Source: Pseudosulfitobacter pseudonitzschiae
Lineage (GTDB): Bacteria > Pseudomonadota > Alphaproteobacteria > Rhodobacterales > Rhodobacteraceae
Length of the DNA: 64,000 nucleotides
Direction: 5' to 3'
Assembly: GCF_900129395.1 (NCBI RefSeq)
Contig: NZ_FQVP01000006.1
Location: forward strand, 62,001-126,000
Part shown: positions 36,572 to 45,817 of the stretch, one piece after another
How the letters are laid out: every line of letters starts with the position of its first letter
Position numbering within the stretch: the first letter of the stretch is position 1
Made by a program: the position numbers and the translations under genes
Notes under the pieces: generated by a model
Databases searched by the model: none
The model's input: the letters and a program-made list of their open reading frames with translations, nothing else
Told to the model about the DNA's origin: nothing

Positions 36572-37302
36572 TACGCGTCCGTGGTTTGACCAAACATTTT
36601 GGCGCAGCCCCTGTGCTGGACGGCATTGATCTGGACATTGCCGATGGCGAGCGGGTGGTGATCATCGGCCCCTCGGGCACGGGCAAGTCGACGTTGCTGC
36701 GCTGTCTGAATTTCCTGGATGTGCCACAGGCCGGGGTCATCACCATCGGCGACGTGACCGTGGATGCTGCAAAGGCGCGCAAGGCCGACATTCTGGCACT
36801 GCGCCGGTGCACGGGCATGGTGTTCCAGAACTATGGGCTGTTCGCCAACAAGACGGCCAAGGAAAACATCATGGAGGCGCTAACCACCGTGCAAAAGCGC
36901 CCCCGTGCCGAGGCCGAACAGCGCGCGCTGGCGGTGCTGGCGGAAACCGGTCTGGCGGACAAGGCGGACAGCTATCCATCGGCGCTGTCGGGTGGCCAGC
37001 AACAGCGCGTGGGCATCGGGCGCGCCATGGCGCTGGGAGCCGAGCTGTTGTTGTTTGACGAACCGACCTCGGCACTGGACCCCGAATGGGTGGGCGAGGT
37101 GCTGGACCTGATGCGTGCGGTGGCCGAACGTCGCCAGACCATGCTGATCGTCACCCACGAGATGCAGTTCGCCCGCGAGATCGCGGACCGCGTTCTGTTC
37201 ATGGAAGGCGGCAAGATTGTCGAAAGCGGCCCGCCGTCGCAAATCTTTGGTGCGCCACAGGATGCGCGGCTGCGCAAGTTCCTGCAACGGGTCGAAGGCT
37301 GA
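36568..37302 (+). CDS. polar amino-acid ABC transporter ATPase
   Basis: A 244-residue GlnQ/TcyN-type ATPase. Walker A GPSGTGKST, Q-loop VFQNYGLF, signature LSGGQQQRVGIGRA, Walker B LLLFDEPTSALD and H-loop VTHEMQFA are all intact. It is the last gene of the amino-acid operon and converges with the thiolase gene across 65 bp. Confidence 0.93.
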   Translation: MIRVRGLTKHFGAAPVLDGIDLDIADGERVVIIGPSGTGKSTLLRCLNFLDVPQAGVITIGDVTVDAAKARKADILALRRCTGMVFQNYGLFANKTAKENIMEALTTVQKRPRAEAEQRALAVLAETGLADKADSYPSALSGGQQQRVGIGRAMALGAELLLFDEPTSALDPEWVGEVLDLMRAVAERRQTMLIVTHEMQFAREIADRVLFMEGGKIVESGPPSQIFGAPQDARLRKFLQRVEG

Positions 37303-37311
37303 GCCGTTGCA

Positions 37312-37347
37312 GGACCACGTGACGTGTTCCGCATAATCTGAATTATG
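37312..37347. terminator. two inverted repeats in the convergent gap
   Basis: GGACCACGT (37312) and ACGTGTTCC (37322) form a near-perfect palindrome. CATAAT (37332) and ATTATG (37342) form a six-pair stem with a CTGA loop. They fill the 65-bp gap between the converging amino-acid ATPase and thiolase genes and may form a weak bidirectional terminator. Confidence 0.3.
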
Positions 37348-37367
37348 TTGCGAAAATCCTCGTCTGA

Positions 37368-38528
37368 TCAGACCGCTTCAAGGATGGTGACATTGGCGAT
37401 GCCGCCGCCTTCGCACATGGTTTGCAGCCCGTATCTGAGCCCTCGGGCATGCAACGCATGGACCAGCGTCGTCATCAGCTTGGCCCCCGAAGCGCCCAGC
37501 GGATGCCCCAGTGAAATGGCGCCGCCGTTGACGTTCAGCCTGGCGGGATCGGCGTCCAGCTCTTTCAGCCAGGCCAGCGGGATCGGGGCAAAGGCTTCGT
37601 TGACTTCGTAAAGGTCGATATCGCCGATCTTCATGCCCGCACGTTCCAGCGCACGCCGTGTGGCGGCAATCGGCTCTTCCAGCATGATCACCGGATCGCC
37701 TGCCGTCACTGTCAGGTTCACGATGCGCGCCACCGGCGTCAGGCCGTATGTCTTCAGCGCGGCGGCGCTGACCACCAGCACACCGGCAGCGCCGTCGCAG
37801 ATCTGCGAAGCGTTGGCGGCGGTGATCATGCCGCCCTCTTCCAGCAGCCGCACGCTGCCGATGCTGTCCAGCGTTGCATCCGCGCGGATGCCTTCGTCGC
37901 GGGTGTGAAGCCCGCCCTCGACAGCCAGCGGCACGATTTCGGCGTCAAAGGCACCCGCTTCGGTGGCTTTGGTCGCGCGGCGGTGGCTTTCCAGTGCAAA
38001 GCGGTCCAGCGTCTCGCGGTCAAACCCGTATTTGCGCGCGATCATCTCGGCGCCTTTGAACTGGCTGAAATCCTTGGTGCCAAAGCGTGCCGCGATCCGG
38101 TCGGAAAACGGACCCTCGCCCAGACCTTCCTGCATGTGGAATTGCACGTTCGAAAACATCGGCACGCGGGTCATGCTTTCGACGCCCATGGCGATCACGA
38201 CGTCCTGGGTTCCCGACATCACGGCCTGTGCCGCAAATTGCACCGCCTGTTGCGAGCTGCCGCATTGACGGTCGATGGTCACGGCAGGCACCGATTGCGG
38301 CAGTTTCGATGCCAGCACGCAGTTGCGGCCAAAGGCAAAGGCCTGTTCGCCTGCCTGGGTCACACAGCCCACGATCACGTCGTCCACCGTCGCGGGGTCG
38401 ATGCCAGAGCGGTCGATCAACGCGTTGATCACCTCGCCGCCCATGTCGGCAGGATGCCACCCGGCCAGCGCGCCATTGCGGCGGCCGCCTGCGGTGCGTG
38501 CGGTTGTGACGATATAAGCTTCAGTCAT
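37368..38528 (-). CDS. thiolase family acetyl-CoA acyltransferase
   Basis: A 386-residue thiolase. The nucleophile Cys89 is in DRQCGSSQQA, a His in GHPLGASGAK near 342, and the second active-site Cys372 in TMCEGGG. Such enzymes split 3-ketoacyl-CoA with CoA to release acetyl-CoA or propionyl-CoA. It is the last gene of a twelve-gene minus-strand array carrying the rest of a beta-oxidation cycle, so degradation is more likely than condensation. Confidence 0.92.
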   Translation of the reverse strand: MTEAYIVTTARTAGGRRNGALAGWHPADMGGEVINALIDRSGIDPATVDDVIVGCVTQAGEQAFAFGRNCVLASKLPQSVPAVTIDRQCGSSQQAVQFAAQAVMSGTQDVVIAMGVESMTRVPMFSNVQFHMQEGLGEGPFSDRIAARFGTKDFSQFKGAEMIARKYGFDRETLDRFALESHRRATKATEAGAFDAEIVPLAVEGGLHTRDEGIRADATLDSIGSVRLLEEGGMITAANASQICDGAAGVLVVSAAALKTYGLTPVARIVNLTVTAGDPVIMLEEPIAATRRALERAGMKIGDIDLYEVNEAFAPIPLAWLKELDADPARLNVNGGAISLGHPLGASGAKLMTTLVHALHARGLRYGLQTMCEGGGIANVTILEAV

Positions 38529-38561
38529 TTTTGAGATCCCCCGGGGTTTCGGTAATGGTGG

Positions 38562-39626
38562 TCATGTGCAGGCGTCCATGGCCTCTTGTGCCAGTTTCAA
38601 CAGGCGCGGATAGGCGGCAAGGCGGTCGGCGGCATGGGCGGACGATGCCTGACCACGCGCGACACGCCCCTTGATGCCGTGAAAGATCGCCGCCATGCGG
38701 AAAAAGTTGAAGGCGATGTAAAAGTCGTAGTTCGGGATGCCCGCGCGTCCCGTGTTGGCGCAATAGGCCGCGATATATTCCGCTTCTGTCGGCAGCGACA
38801 GGGTTGCGGGGTCCACCCCGTCCAGACCGGCGACGATCTCGGGCGGCATCCGGTACATCAACGCATGATAGGCAAAATCCGCCAGCGGATGGCCCAGCGT
38901 CGACAGCTCCCAGTCCAGCACCGCCAGAACCCGCGGTTCCGTGGGGTGGAATATCAGGTTGTCACAGCGGAAATCGCCGTGAACGATGGTGCTTTCGTCG
39001 CCTTCAGGAATGGCGGCCGGCAGCCATTCGATCAGCCGGTCCATCACCGCGTCACGGCCCGCGTCGGTGTCCGCCAGATAGCTTTTGGTCCAACGTCCGA
39101 TCTGGCGTTCGAAATAGTTGCCTTGCCGCCCGTAATCGCCCAGGCCCACGGCATTGGGGTCGATCCCGTGCAACTGCGCCAGCACGCGGTTCATTTCCAT
39201 GAAATAGGCGGCCCGCTCAGGCGCGGGTATCTCGGCAAAGCTGGCATCCCAGAAAATCCGGCCTTCGACCATCTCCATCACGTAAAAGATCGACCCGATC
39301 ACGCTTTCGTCCAGACACAGGCCATGGACCTGTGCCACGGGAAATCCCGCCTTGCCCAGGGCACTCAGCACTCGTGCCTCGCGGTCGATGGCATGTGCCC
39401 CCTTGGCCAACTGGCCACCGGGTTTGCGGCGCAGCACATAATCGCCGCTTTTGGCACGCAGCATAAAGGTGGGGTTGGATTGCCCGCCCTTGAATTGCAG
39501 CACCTCAAGCGGCCCTTGAAACCCCGCCACGTTGTCGACCATCCAGCGCGCCAGCGGTTCGACGGCAAAGCCGAACCCCGCGCGCACCGGCATCACACCA
39601 GCGTTTGCCTCGGCACCTGTGCTCAC
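38562..39626 (-). CDS. ACAD10/11-type phosphotransferase (APH-fold kinase)
   Basis: A 354-residue aminoglycoside-phosphotransferase-fold kinase. The Brenner motif HGDFRCDN (216-223) and DWELSTLGHPLAD (238-250, metal-binding Asp) are complete. VLRRKP carries the probable ATP lysine, near 68. The fold is that of the kinase half of ACAD10/ACAD11 and of LvaA from the Pseudomonas levulinate pathway, which phosphorylate the 4-hydroxy group of 4-hydroxyacyl-CoA. It begins at GTG 39626 within the stop of the adjacent acyl-CoA dehydrogenase (GTGA overlap), so the two are translationally coupled, like a split ACAD11. Resistance to aminoglycosides is not suggested. The substrate is inferred from family and context. 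Confidence 0.85.
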   Translation of the reverse strand: MSTGAEANAGVMPVRAGFGFAVEPLARWMVDNVAGFQGPLEVLQFKGGQSNPTFMLRAKSGDYVLRRKPGGQLAKGAHAIDREARVLSALGKAGFPVAQVHGLCLDESVIGSIFYVMEMVEGRIFWDASFAEIPAPERAAYFMEMNRVLAQLHGIDPNAVGLGDYGRQGNYFERQIGRWTKSYLADTDAGRDAVMDRLIEWLPAAIPEGDESTIVHGDFRCDNLIFHPTEPRVLAVLDWELSTLGHPLADFAYHALMYRMPPEIVAGLDGVDPATLSLPTEAEYIAAYCANTGRAGIPNYDFYIAFNFFRMAAIFHGIKGRVARGQASSAHAADRLAAYPRLLKLAQEAMDACT

Positions 39627-40813
39627 AGACCTTGCGCCTTTTTCCAGTCGCGCTTGATCTTCTTGGCCAGCGACCATTTGTGAACCTCGGTCGGGCCGTC
39701 ATAGATGCGGAAGGCGCGGATTTCGCGGAACACCTGTTCAACGATGGTGTCACCGGTCACACCCTGCCCGCCCATGACCTGCACACAGCGGTCAGCCACA
39801 CGCATCAGCGCCTCGGACACGGCGACCTTGGTCATCGAGCTTTCGGCGGTGCCCAGAACGCCGGTGTCCAGGATATCGGCACACCAATAGATCATCAGTT
39901 CCGCCTGTTTGAGGTCAATCAGGTTCTCGGCCAGCATAAAGCCGACACCTTCGTGATCGACCAGCGGTTTGCCGAATGCCATGCGACGGTTGGCATAATC
40001 GCTGGCGATTTCATTGGCGCGGATGCAGGCCCCCAGCCAGCGCATGCAGTGGGTCAGACGCGCGGGCGACAGGCGCACCTGGGCGTAACGGAACCCCTCG
40101 CCGCTTTGGCCCAGCATCTGGCTGGCAGGCACCCGCAGGTTGTCGATGCTGATCACCGCGTGCCCACCGGGCATCGAGCTGTCGATGGTGTCCATCACCC
40201 GTTCGATGCGGATCGCGGGATCGGGCAGGTCGACCAGAAACATGCAGGCCCCGTCGTCGGATTTGGCCATGACAATGCCCAGCCCGGCCCCTTCGGCACC
40301 GGTGATATAGGTCTTGCGGCCGTTGATGACCCAGTGATTGCCGTCCATCTTGCAGGTGGTCTGCATCATCATCGGATCGGAACCGGCCCCGCCATCCTCG
40401 GCGGGTTCGGTCATGAAAAACGCCGACCGCATCTCGCCGCGCACCATTGGCTCAAGAAACCGTTCCTTCAACTCGGGCGAGGCTTGCTTGCCCAGAAGAT
40501 ACATGTTGCCCTCGTCGGGGGCCGCGACGTTGCAGGCCACGGGCCCCAGCGGCGACAGCCCGGACCGGATCAGCACGGCGGCGGTTTCCAGATGGGTCAG
40601 GTGATCGCCACCCTCAAGGATATGCGGCGTCAGCACGCCGGCGTCACGCGCCTTGGCCTTGATTTCGTTGGCCAGCGCGTCGGTGGGGCCGTGGGATGTC
40701 TTGCGCGTGTCCTTTTCATAGGGCGCGATGGTCTCGCGCACAAAGGTTTCCACGCGGTTTGCGATGTCCAGCGCGCGGTCGGTCATGCGGGTGTTGTCGA
40801 GGGTAAAGCTCAT
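39623..40813 (-). CDS. acyl-CoA dehydrogenase, ACAD10/11-like
   Basis: A 396-residue FAD acyl-CoA dehydrogenase. FAD and substrate motifs include FFMTEPAEDGGAGSDP and YITGAEGAG. At the position where medium-chain enzymes have the catalytic Glu (IYEGT) it reads IYDGPTEVH, with Asp, a form I associate with the ACAD10/11 branch. The partner kinase is encoded immediately downstream with a GTGA overlap, and the upstream SDR stop overlaps its start by ATGA. The pair may remove a phosphorylated 4-hydroxy group and generate an enoyl-CoA, as proposed for ACAD10/11 and LvaA/LvaC. This is inference from family and coupling. Confidence 0.88.
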   Translation of the reverse strand: MSFTLDNTRMTDRALDIANRVETFVRETIAPYEKDTRKTSHGPTDALANEIKAKARDAGVLTPHILEGGDHLTHLETAAVLIRSGLSPLGPVACNVAAPDEGNMYLLGKQASPELKERFLEPMVRGEMRSAFFMTEPAEDGGAGSDPMMMQTTCKMDGNHWVINGRKTYITGAEGAGLGIVMAKSDDGACMFLVDLPDPAIRIERVMDTIDSSMPGGHAVISIDNLRVPASQMLGQSGEGFRYAQVRLSPARLTHCMRWLGACIRANEIASDYANRRMAFGKPLVDHEGVGFMLAENLIDLKQAELMIYWCADILDTGVLGTAESSMTKVAVSEALMRVADRCVQVMGGQGVTGDTIVEQVFREIRAFRIYDGPTEVHKWSLAKKIKRDWKKAQGL

Positions 40814-41571
40814 TTTGGGGCCATTCGGATTGCGCCGTCCAGGCGGATCGTCTCGCCGTTCAGCATGATGTTGGTCACGATGCTTTGCACCATGGCTGCG
40901 AATTCGGTCGGGTTGCCCAGACGGGGCGGGAACGGCACCTGGCGGCCCAGGCTGTCCTGGGCCTCTTGCGGCAGGGACGCCATCAGCGGTGTCAGGAACA
41001 GACCCGGTGCGATGGTCATAACGCGGATGCCATAGCGCGCCAGTTCACGGGCGACAGGCAGGGTCATGCCAACGATGCCACCCTTGGATGCCGCATAAGC
41101 CGCCTGCCCGATCTGCCCGTCAAAGGCCGCGACAGACGCGGTGTTGATGATCACGCCGCGCTCTTCCCCGATGGGGTCGGCGGTGTGCAGGCTGGCTGCG
41201 AATTTCGACAGCACGTTGAACGTCCCGAACAGGTTCACATTCACGATTGACGTGAAATCCTTTAGCGGGATGGCGTTGCCTTCGCGGTCGATGACCTTTT
41301 TGGGCGGCCCGATGCCCGCGCAGTTTACCAGAATTCGGGCCTTGCCATGGACGCCTTCGGCCTCGGCGATGGCGGCTTCGACCTCACTTTCATCGGTGAC
41401 GTTCACCTTGATGAACTTGCCGCCGATGTCCTTGGCCTTCGCCTCGCCCAGATCGGCGTTCAGGTCGAAGATGGTAACCTTGGCGCCGGCCTGCGCCAGC
41501 ATGTCGGCGGTTGCACCCCCCAGCCCCGATGCGCCGCCCGTTACGATGGCGGCCTGTCCCTTGATGTCCAT
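40810..41571 (-). CDS. SDR family 3-hydroxyacyl-CoA dehydrogenase (HSD17B10-like)
   Basis: A 253-residue short-chain dehydrogenase. TGGASGLGG (11-19) binds the cofactor and Asp36 in FDLN favours NAD. The catalytic residues are Ser146, Tyr159 and Lys163 (AYAASKGG). The insertion after LVNCAGIG and the RMAPK ending are typical of type 2 3-hydroxyacyl-CoA dehydrogenase (HSD17B10/FadB2x). It would oxidise 3-hydroxyacyl-CoA to 3-ketoacyl-CoA, supplying the thiolase at the end of the array. Alternatively, by analogy with LvaD, it could act on a 4-hydroxy/4-keto group. Confidence 0.9.
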   Translation of the reverse strand: MDIKGQAAIVTGGASGLGGATADMLAQAGAKVTIFDLNADLGEAKAKDIGGKFIKVNVTDESEVEAAIAEAEGVHGKARILVNCAGIGPPKKVIDREGNAIPLKDFTSIVNVNLFGTFNVLSKFAASLHTADPIGEERGVIINTASVAAFDGQIGQAAYAASKGGIVGMTLPVARELARYGIRVMTIAPGLFLTPLMASLPQEAQDSLGRQVPFPPRLGNPTEFAAMVQSIVTNIMLNGETIRLDGAIRMAPK

Positions 41572-41672
41572 GTCTTGTCCTTTTTGCTTCTTGCGGTTGA
41601 CCGATCGTCAGGCCAACGCGCGTCTTTCCAATTGGGTTTGATCCGGTGCGCGCAAACGCCCCGCTGTTTCAC

Positions 41673-42821
41673 TCAGCCACGATCCCCCAGCCCCAGCTTG
41701 CGCCCGATGATCTCTTTCATGATCTCAGAGGTGCCCGCATAGATCCGGCTGACCCGCGCCGAGCAGTACATGCGTCCGATTTCGTATTCTTCCATAAAGC
41801 CTGCGCCGCCGTGCAGTTGCAGACAGGCGTCAACGACCTCTCCCTCGATCTCGGAACACAGCAGTTTGGCCTGCGCCGCCAGATCGGCGGTCAACGCACC
41901 TTCCAGATGTTCGCGTGCGCAGTGATCGACAAAAGCCCAGCCCGCGTCGATCTTTGTCTTCAGCGCCGCCATCTGGAAACGCGAGTTCTGGAACGAGCCG
42001 ATGGTCTGCCCAAAGGCTTTGCGTTCGAGAATGTAATCCAGCGTGATGTCAAAAGCGCGCTGCGCATGGGCGATGAACTGGTTCGAGCCGACCAGCCGTT
42101 CCTCGGCCAGGTTCTGCATCATCATGCGAAAACCGCCCGCAGGTTCGCCCAGCACCGCGCTCTTGGGCAGCTTTACGTTTTCAAAATGCAGCTCGGCGGT
42201 GTCTTGGGAATGCAGACCGATCTTTTCCAGCCGACGGCCACGGGTGAACCCCGCCGTGCCTTCGGGCACCAGAAACAACCCGATGTCGTGTCGGCCCGTT
42301 CCGGTGCGCGCGGCGACGATGACCAGACCGGCAAGAATACCGTTCGAGATATAGGTTTTGGACCCGTTCAACAGCCAGTGGTCGCCCCGGTCCTCGGCGC
42401 GGGTGCGCATCCCGGCCAGATCGGACCCGATGTCGGGTTCGGTCATCGCAATCGCCAGAACGGTGTCGCCCGACACCACGCCGGGCAGGTGCTGACGTTT
42501 CTGCGCGTCAGAGCCAAAGCGGTGCAGATAGGGCCCGACAATGCGGTTGTGCAACGGGATGTAAAGTCCGTTTTCGCGTGCCGCCAGCTCTTCGATCAGC
42601 ACCATGTCAAAGCGGAAATCGTCCAGCCCAAGACCGCCATATGCGGGATCGGCATACATCGCCAGAAACCCCTGCCTGCCGGCCGAGGCCCAGACATCCC
42701 GCGCGACCATGCCCGCGCGGCGGAACTCTGCGCTGCGCGGATAGACTTCGGCCTCGGCCCACTTGCGGACCGTGTCGCGGAACATCTCGTGCTCGGGTTC
42801 GAATATGCGTCTGCGGATCAT
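41673..42821 (-). CDS. acyl-CoA dehydrogenase, LCAD/IVD-like
   Basis: A 382-residue acyl-CoA dehydrogenase. AIAMTEPDIGSDLAGM and the FAD-binding QLHGGAGFMEEYEIGR helix are clear. At the usual base position it has Ala (IYAGTSEIM), as in long-chain and isovaleryl-type enzymes, which place the catalytic Glu on another helix. It is therefore a different type from the ACAD10/11-like neighbour and probably performs the ordinary alpha,beta-dehydrogenation. It lies 54 bp after the CoA ligase gene and 101 bp before the SDR gene in the transcript. Confidence 0.9.
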   Translation of the reverse strand: MIRRRIFEPEHEMFRDTVRKWAEAEVYPRSAEFRRAGMVARDVWASAGRQGFLAMYADPAYGGLGLDDFRFDMVLIEELAARENGLYIPLHNRIVGPYLHRFGSDAQKRQHLPGVVSGDTVLAIAMTEPDIGSDLAGMRTRAEDRGDHWLLNGSKTYISNGILAGLVIVAARTGTGRHDIGLFLVPEGTAGFTRGRRLEKIGLHSQDTAELHFENVKLPKSAVLGEPAGGFRMMMQNLAEERLVGSNQFIAHAQRAFDITLDYILERKAFGQTIGSFQNSRFQMAALKTKIDAGWAFVDHCAREHLEGALTADLAAQAKLLCSEIEGEVVDACLQLHGGAGFMEEYEIGRMYCSARVSRIYAGTSEIMKEIIGRKLGLGDRG

Positions 42822-42845
42822 GTCATGTTCCCTGTCGCTGGCCCT

Positions 42846-42864
42846 GCCCCGGTGCGCGCGGGGC
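42846..42864 (-). promoter_or_regulatory. intercistronic stem-loop (CoA ligase / acyl-CoA dehydrogenase)
   Basis: Six-pair perfect stem GCCCCG / CGGGGC with a seven-base loop in the 54-bp gap between two genes of the array. One of three such hairpins in this transcript; the function is not known. Confidence 0.4.
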
Positions 42865-42875
42865 TGGGGCTGGTT

Positions 42876-44456
42876 TCAATCCTCTGCAAAGACATCGCCA
42901 TACTGCTGGCGTAAATCCCGTTTCAGGATCTTGCCACTGGCGTTCTTGGGCAGCTGGTCGGTGATCGCGATATGTTTGGGTGCCTTGTAGTGGGTCAGGG
43001 TCTCGCGGCAGTAGGTCTGGATCTGCTCGACCGTCGCGGTGGCACCTGCCTTGAGGACGACAATCGCCGTCACCGCTTCGATCCACTTGGGATGCGGCAC
43101 GCCAAAGACGGCCACTTCGGCCACCTCCGGGTGCCGAAAGATCGCTTCCTCGACCTCGCGGCTGGCCACGTTTTCGCCACCCGTCTTGATCATGTCCTTC
43201 TTGCGGTCGACGATATAAAGGTAACCCTCATCGTCATACCGCCCCAGATCGCCACTGTGGAACCAACCGTTGCGAAAGGCGTCTGCGGTCTTGTCGGTGT
43301 CGTTGTAGTATTCCGAGATCAGATGCGGGCTGCGGTGCACGACCTCGCCCACTTCGCCCACGGCGACGGGTTCGTCGTTGTCATCGACCACGCGCGTTTC
43401 CACGTTCAGCGCCGGACGCCCGGCCGAGCCCAGCTTGCGCACCTGATCCTCGGGGCGCAGGATCGTGGCAACGGGGGCCATTTCCGTCTGGCCGTAAAAG
43501 TTGAACAGCCGCATGTTTGGCAACCGCTGCATCAGCTCTTCGATCACCGCCGTCGGCATGATCGACGCGCCGTAATAGCCCACGTTCAGGCTGCTCAGGT
43601 CGCGCTTGTCGAAATCGGGATGGCGCAGCAGCGCGATCCAGACGGTTGGCGGGCAGAACAGTTTGGTCACGCCATGGTCTTCGATGGCCGCCAGCATGTC
43701 CGCGGGGTCGGCCTTTTCGTGCAGGATCGACGTGACGCCCAAGTACAGGTCAGGGCTGAGGAAACAGTCCAACTGCGCGCAGTGGAACAGTGGCAGGCAA
43801 TGCAGCGATACGGCGTCGCCGGTCATCTCGCCGTCGACGATACAGCTGACATATTGCGCATACAGCGCGTCCGACGACAAAAGCGCGCCCTTGGGACGGG
43901 ATTCCGTGCCGCTGGTGTACATCATCTGCACCGGATCATCGCCCGCAAGGTCGGTCCAGACCTCTGCGGCGTCGTCGTGGTCCAGGATGGCCGCGACCGG
44001 CTCCCATCCGTCCGCGACTGCACCGCCCGCATGCGGGATCACCAGCTTTGGCATGTTGCTGTTCATCGCGCTCAGCGCCGCATCTGCCACCGCGCACAGC
44101 GCATCCTCGGCCACCAGCATCCGCGCGCCGGAATGGTCGAGGATATAGGCAAAGTCCTCGGCGTTCAGCATGAAGTTCACCGGCGTCGCAATCGCCCCCA
44201 ACCGCGCGAGCGCAAAGCGCAGCACGACAAAGCTGCGGTTGTTGTGGGTGAACAGCGCGACCCGGTCCCCCTTGCTGATGCCGCGCGCGCGCAGCGCGTT
44301 GGCGGCACGGTTCACGGCGGCATCAAGCTCGACAAAGGTGTCGCTTTGATCGCGGAACACCAGTGCGGTTTTGTTCGGCACACGCGCCGCCGACCGCCGC
44401 AGCAGATCGCCCAGTTGCTGGCTGCGGGCACGACGCACCAGACGTTCATTTCCCAT
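42876..44456 (-). CDS. AMP-forming acyl-CoA synthetase/ligase
   Basis: A 526-residue ANL-superfamily acid-CoA ligase that would activate the acid brought in by the adjacent TRAP transporter. The A3 phosphate loop reads YTSGTESRPKG, with Glu-Ser where Thr-Gly is usual. YGQTE (A5), HSGDLG (A7), VDRKKDMIKTGGENV and the catalytic lysine of NASGKILKRDL are present. ATG 44456 follows AAGGAT and gives the family length; a longer frame adds 47 residues without similarity. The altered A3 loop may slow or tune adenylation, but the lysine is retained. Confidence 0.9.
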   Translation of the reverse strand: MGNERLVRRARSQQLGDLLRRSAARVPNKTALVFRDQSDTFVELDAAVNRAANALRARGISKGDRVALFTHNNRSFVVLRFALARLGAIATPVNFMLNAEDFAYILDHSGARMLVAEDALCAVADAALSAMNSNMPKLVIPHAGGAVADGWEPVAAILDHDDAAEVWTDLAGDDPVQMMYTSGTESRPKGALLSSDALYAQYVSCIVDGEMTGDAVSLHCLPLFHCAQLDCFLSPDLYLGVTSILHEKADPADMLAAIEDHGVTKLFCPPTVWIALLRHPDFDKRDLSSLNVGYYGASIMPTAVIEELMQRLPNMRLFNFYGQTEMAPVATILRPEDQVRKLGSAGRPALNVETRVVDDNDEPVAVGEVGEVVHRSPHLISEYYNDTDKTADAFRNGWFHSGDLGRYDDEGYLYIVDRKKDMIKTGGENVASREVEEAIFRHPEVAEVAVFGVPHPKWIEAVTAIVVLKAGATATVEQIQTYCRETLTHYKAPKHIAITDQLPKNASGKILKRDLRQQYGDVFAED

Positions 44457-44482
44457 TCCACTATCCTTTCTGTTGAATGGCT

Positions 44483-44501
44483 CCGGCGCTTGCCCCGCCG
44501 G
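44483..44501 (-). promoter_or_regulatory. intercistronic stem-loop (DctM / CoA ligase)
   Basis: Six-pair perfect stem CCGGCG / CGCCGG with a seven-base loop in the 53-bp gap between dctM and the ligase gene. It may reduce read-through or protect the upstream mRNA. Confidence 0.4.
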
Positions 44502-44509
44502 ACCGGTGT

Positions 44510-45817
44510 TTATTGCATCAATGCAGGCAGGGTCAGGACCAGCGCGGGAAAGGCACACAGGATGGCCACCAGGACCAGATCCATGACAAGGAACCACAGC
44601 ACCCCGCGAAAAATGGCCGAAGTGGATACCAGGTTGCCCACCACGCTTTTGATTACAAAGACGTTCATCCCGATGGGCGGCGTGATCATCCCGATCTCAA
44701 GCAGCTTGGTCAGCACGATGCCAAACCACAAAAGGCTCCACCCCGAGGCATCGACCACCGGCAGGATGATCGGCAGCGTCAGCAGCATCGCCCCGATGGG
44801 TTCCAGGAACATGCCGATCAGCAGGTAAACGCAAACGATCCCCAGCATCAAAAGCACCGGGCTGTCCGCGATGGACAGGATACCCGACGACAGGTAGTTC
44901 CCCGCTCCCGACAGCGCCAGAAAGCGGGTCAGCAGGCTGGCCCCCACCGCGATCACCAGCAACGACGCCGTGGTCATCAGCGTTTCGCGCGCCGCCGTCA
45001 GGAAACGGGCCCATGTCATTTCGCCGGTGACCAATGCCACGATACAGGCCAGAAAGGCACCCACGGCGCCCGCCTCGGTCGGTGTGAAGACACCGCCAAA
45101 CAGGCCTCCGAAAATCCCCAGCATGATCAGCAGCAGTGGCCAGGTCTCGCGCAAAGCGAGGATCTTTTCCCGCGTCGTGACGCTTTCGTCCTTTTGCGGG
45201 GCCAGGTCCGGGTTCAGTTTGACCCGGATCAGCACGACGATCACATACCCCAGCGCGGTCAGCAGACCGGCAGAGACGCCGCCCAGAAACAGGTCCGCAA
45301 TCGAGATCTGGGCGATGACACCGTAGAGGATCAGAATGATCGACGGCGGGATCAGCGCGCCGATGGTCCCCGCCACCGCCACGGTGCCGGTGGCCAGCTC
45401 GGGGTGGTATTTGTGCTTCATCATTTCCGGGATCGCGATGCGCCCCATTGCCGCCGAACAGGCGATGGACGACCCCGACACCGCCGCGAAACCGGTCGAA
45501 CCAAAGATCGACGCAATCGCCAGACCGCCGGGCAAGCCGGCCATCCAGACGCGCGCGGCATTGAACATGCCCTTGGTCAGTTGCGTGTGATAGCTGATGA
45601 ACCCCAGGAACAGGAACATCGGGATCGACGACAAGATCCAGCTGGACGTGAACTGATAGGGCACCAGCCCCATCGCCCCCCAGGCCACGCGCGGTCCCAT
45701 CAGCACCCACAGCCCGCCGAACGACACTCCGATCAGCGAGATACCAATCGGAACCCGCATTGCGATAAGGGCGATCAGTGTCGCCAGGCCGGTCAGGCCA
45801 ATTCCAACATCAGTCAT
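44510..45817 (-). CDS. TRAP transporter large permease subunit (DctM family), second system
   Basis: A 435-residue DctM channel subunit with about twelve helices. It is closely similar throughout to the DctM at 14.3-15.7 kb: MRVPIGISL, GPRVAWG, GGLAIASIFGSTGFAAVSGSS, GALIPPS and MITPPIGMNVF align without visible gaps. It overlaps the dctQ stop by eight bases. The likely cargo is the organic acid activated by the CoA ligase encoded downstream. Confidence 0.92.
   Translation of the reverse strand: MTDVGIGLTGLATLIALIAMRVPIGISLIGVSFGGLWVLMGPRVAWGAMGLVPYQFTSSWILSSIPMFLFLGFISYHTQLTKGMFNAARVWMAGLPGGLAIASIFGSTGFAAVSGSSIACSAAMGRIAIPEMMKHKYHPELATGTVAVAGTIGALIPPSIILILYGVIAQISIADLFLGGVSAGLLTALGYVIVVLIRVKLNPDLAPQKDESVTTREKILALRETWPLLLIMLGIFGGLFGGVFTPTEAGAVGAFLACIVALVTGEMTWARFLTAARETLMTTASLLVIAVGASLLTRFLALSGAGNYLSSGILSIADSPVLLMLGIVCVYLLIGMFLEPIGAMLLTLPIILPVVDASGWSLLWFGIVLTKLLEIGMITPPIGMNVFVIKSVVGNLVSTSAIFRGVLWFLVMDLVLVAILCAFPALVLTLPALMQ

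Noticed and set aside
38562-39626. Aminoglycoside resistance kinase
   Set aside because: The APH fold is shared, but the gene is translationally coupled to an ACAD10/11-like dehydrogenase inside a beta-oxidation array, which points to an acyl-CoA substrate.
42972-44828. Plus-strand open frame opposite the acyl-CoA ligase and DctM genes
   Set aside because: Antisense to two strongly supported minus-strand genes and crosses their boundary without any domain signal.
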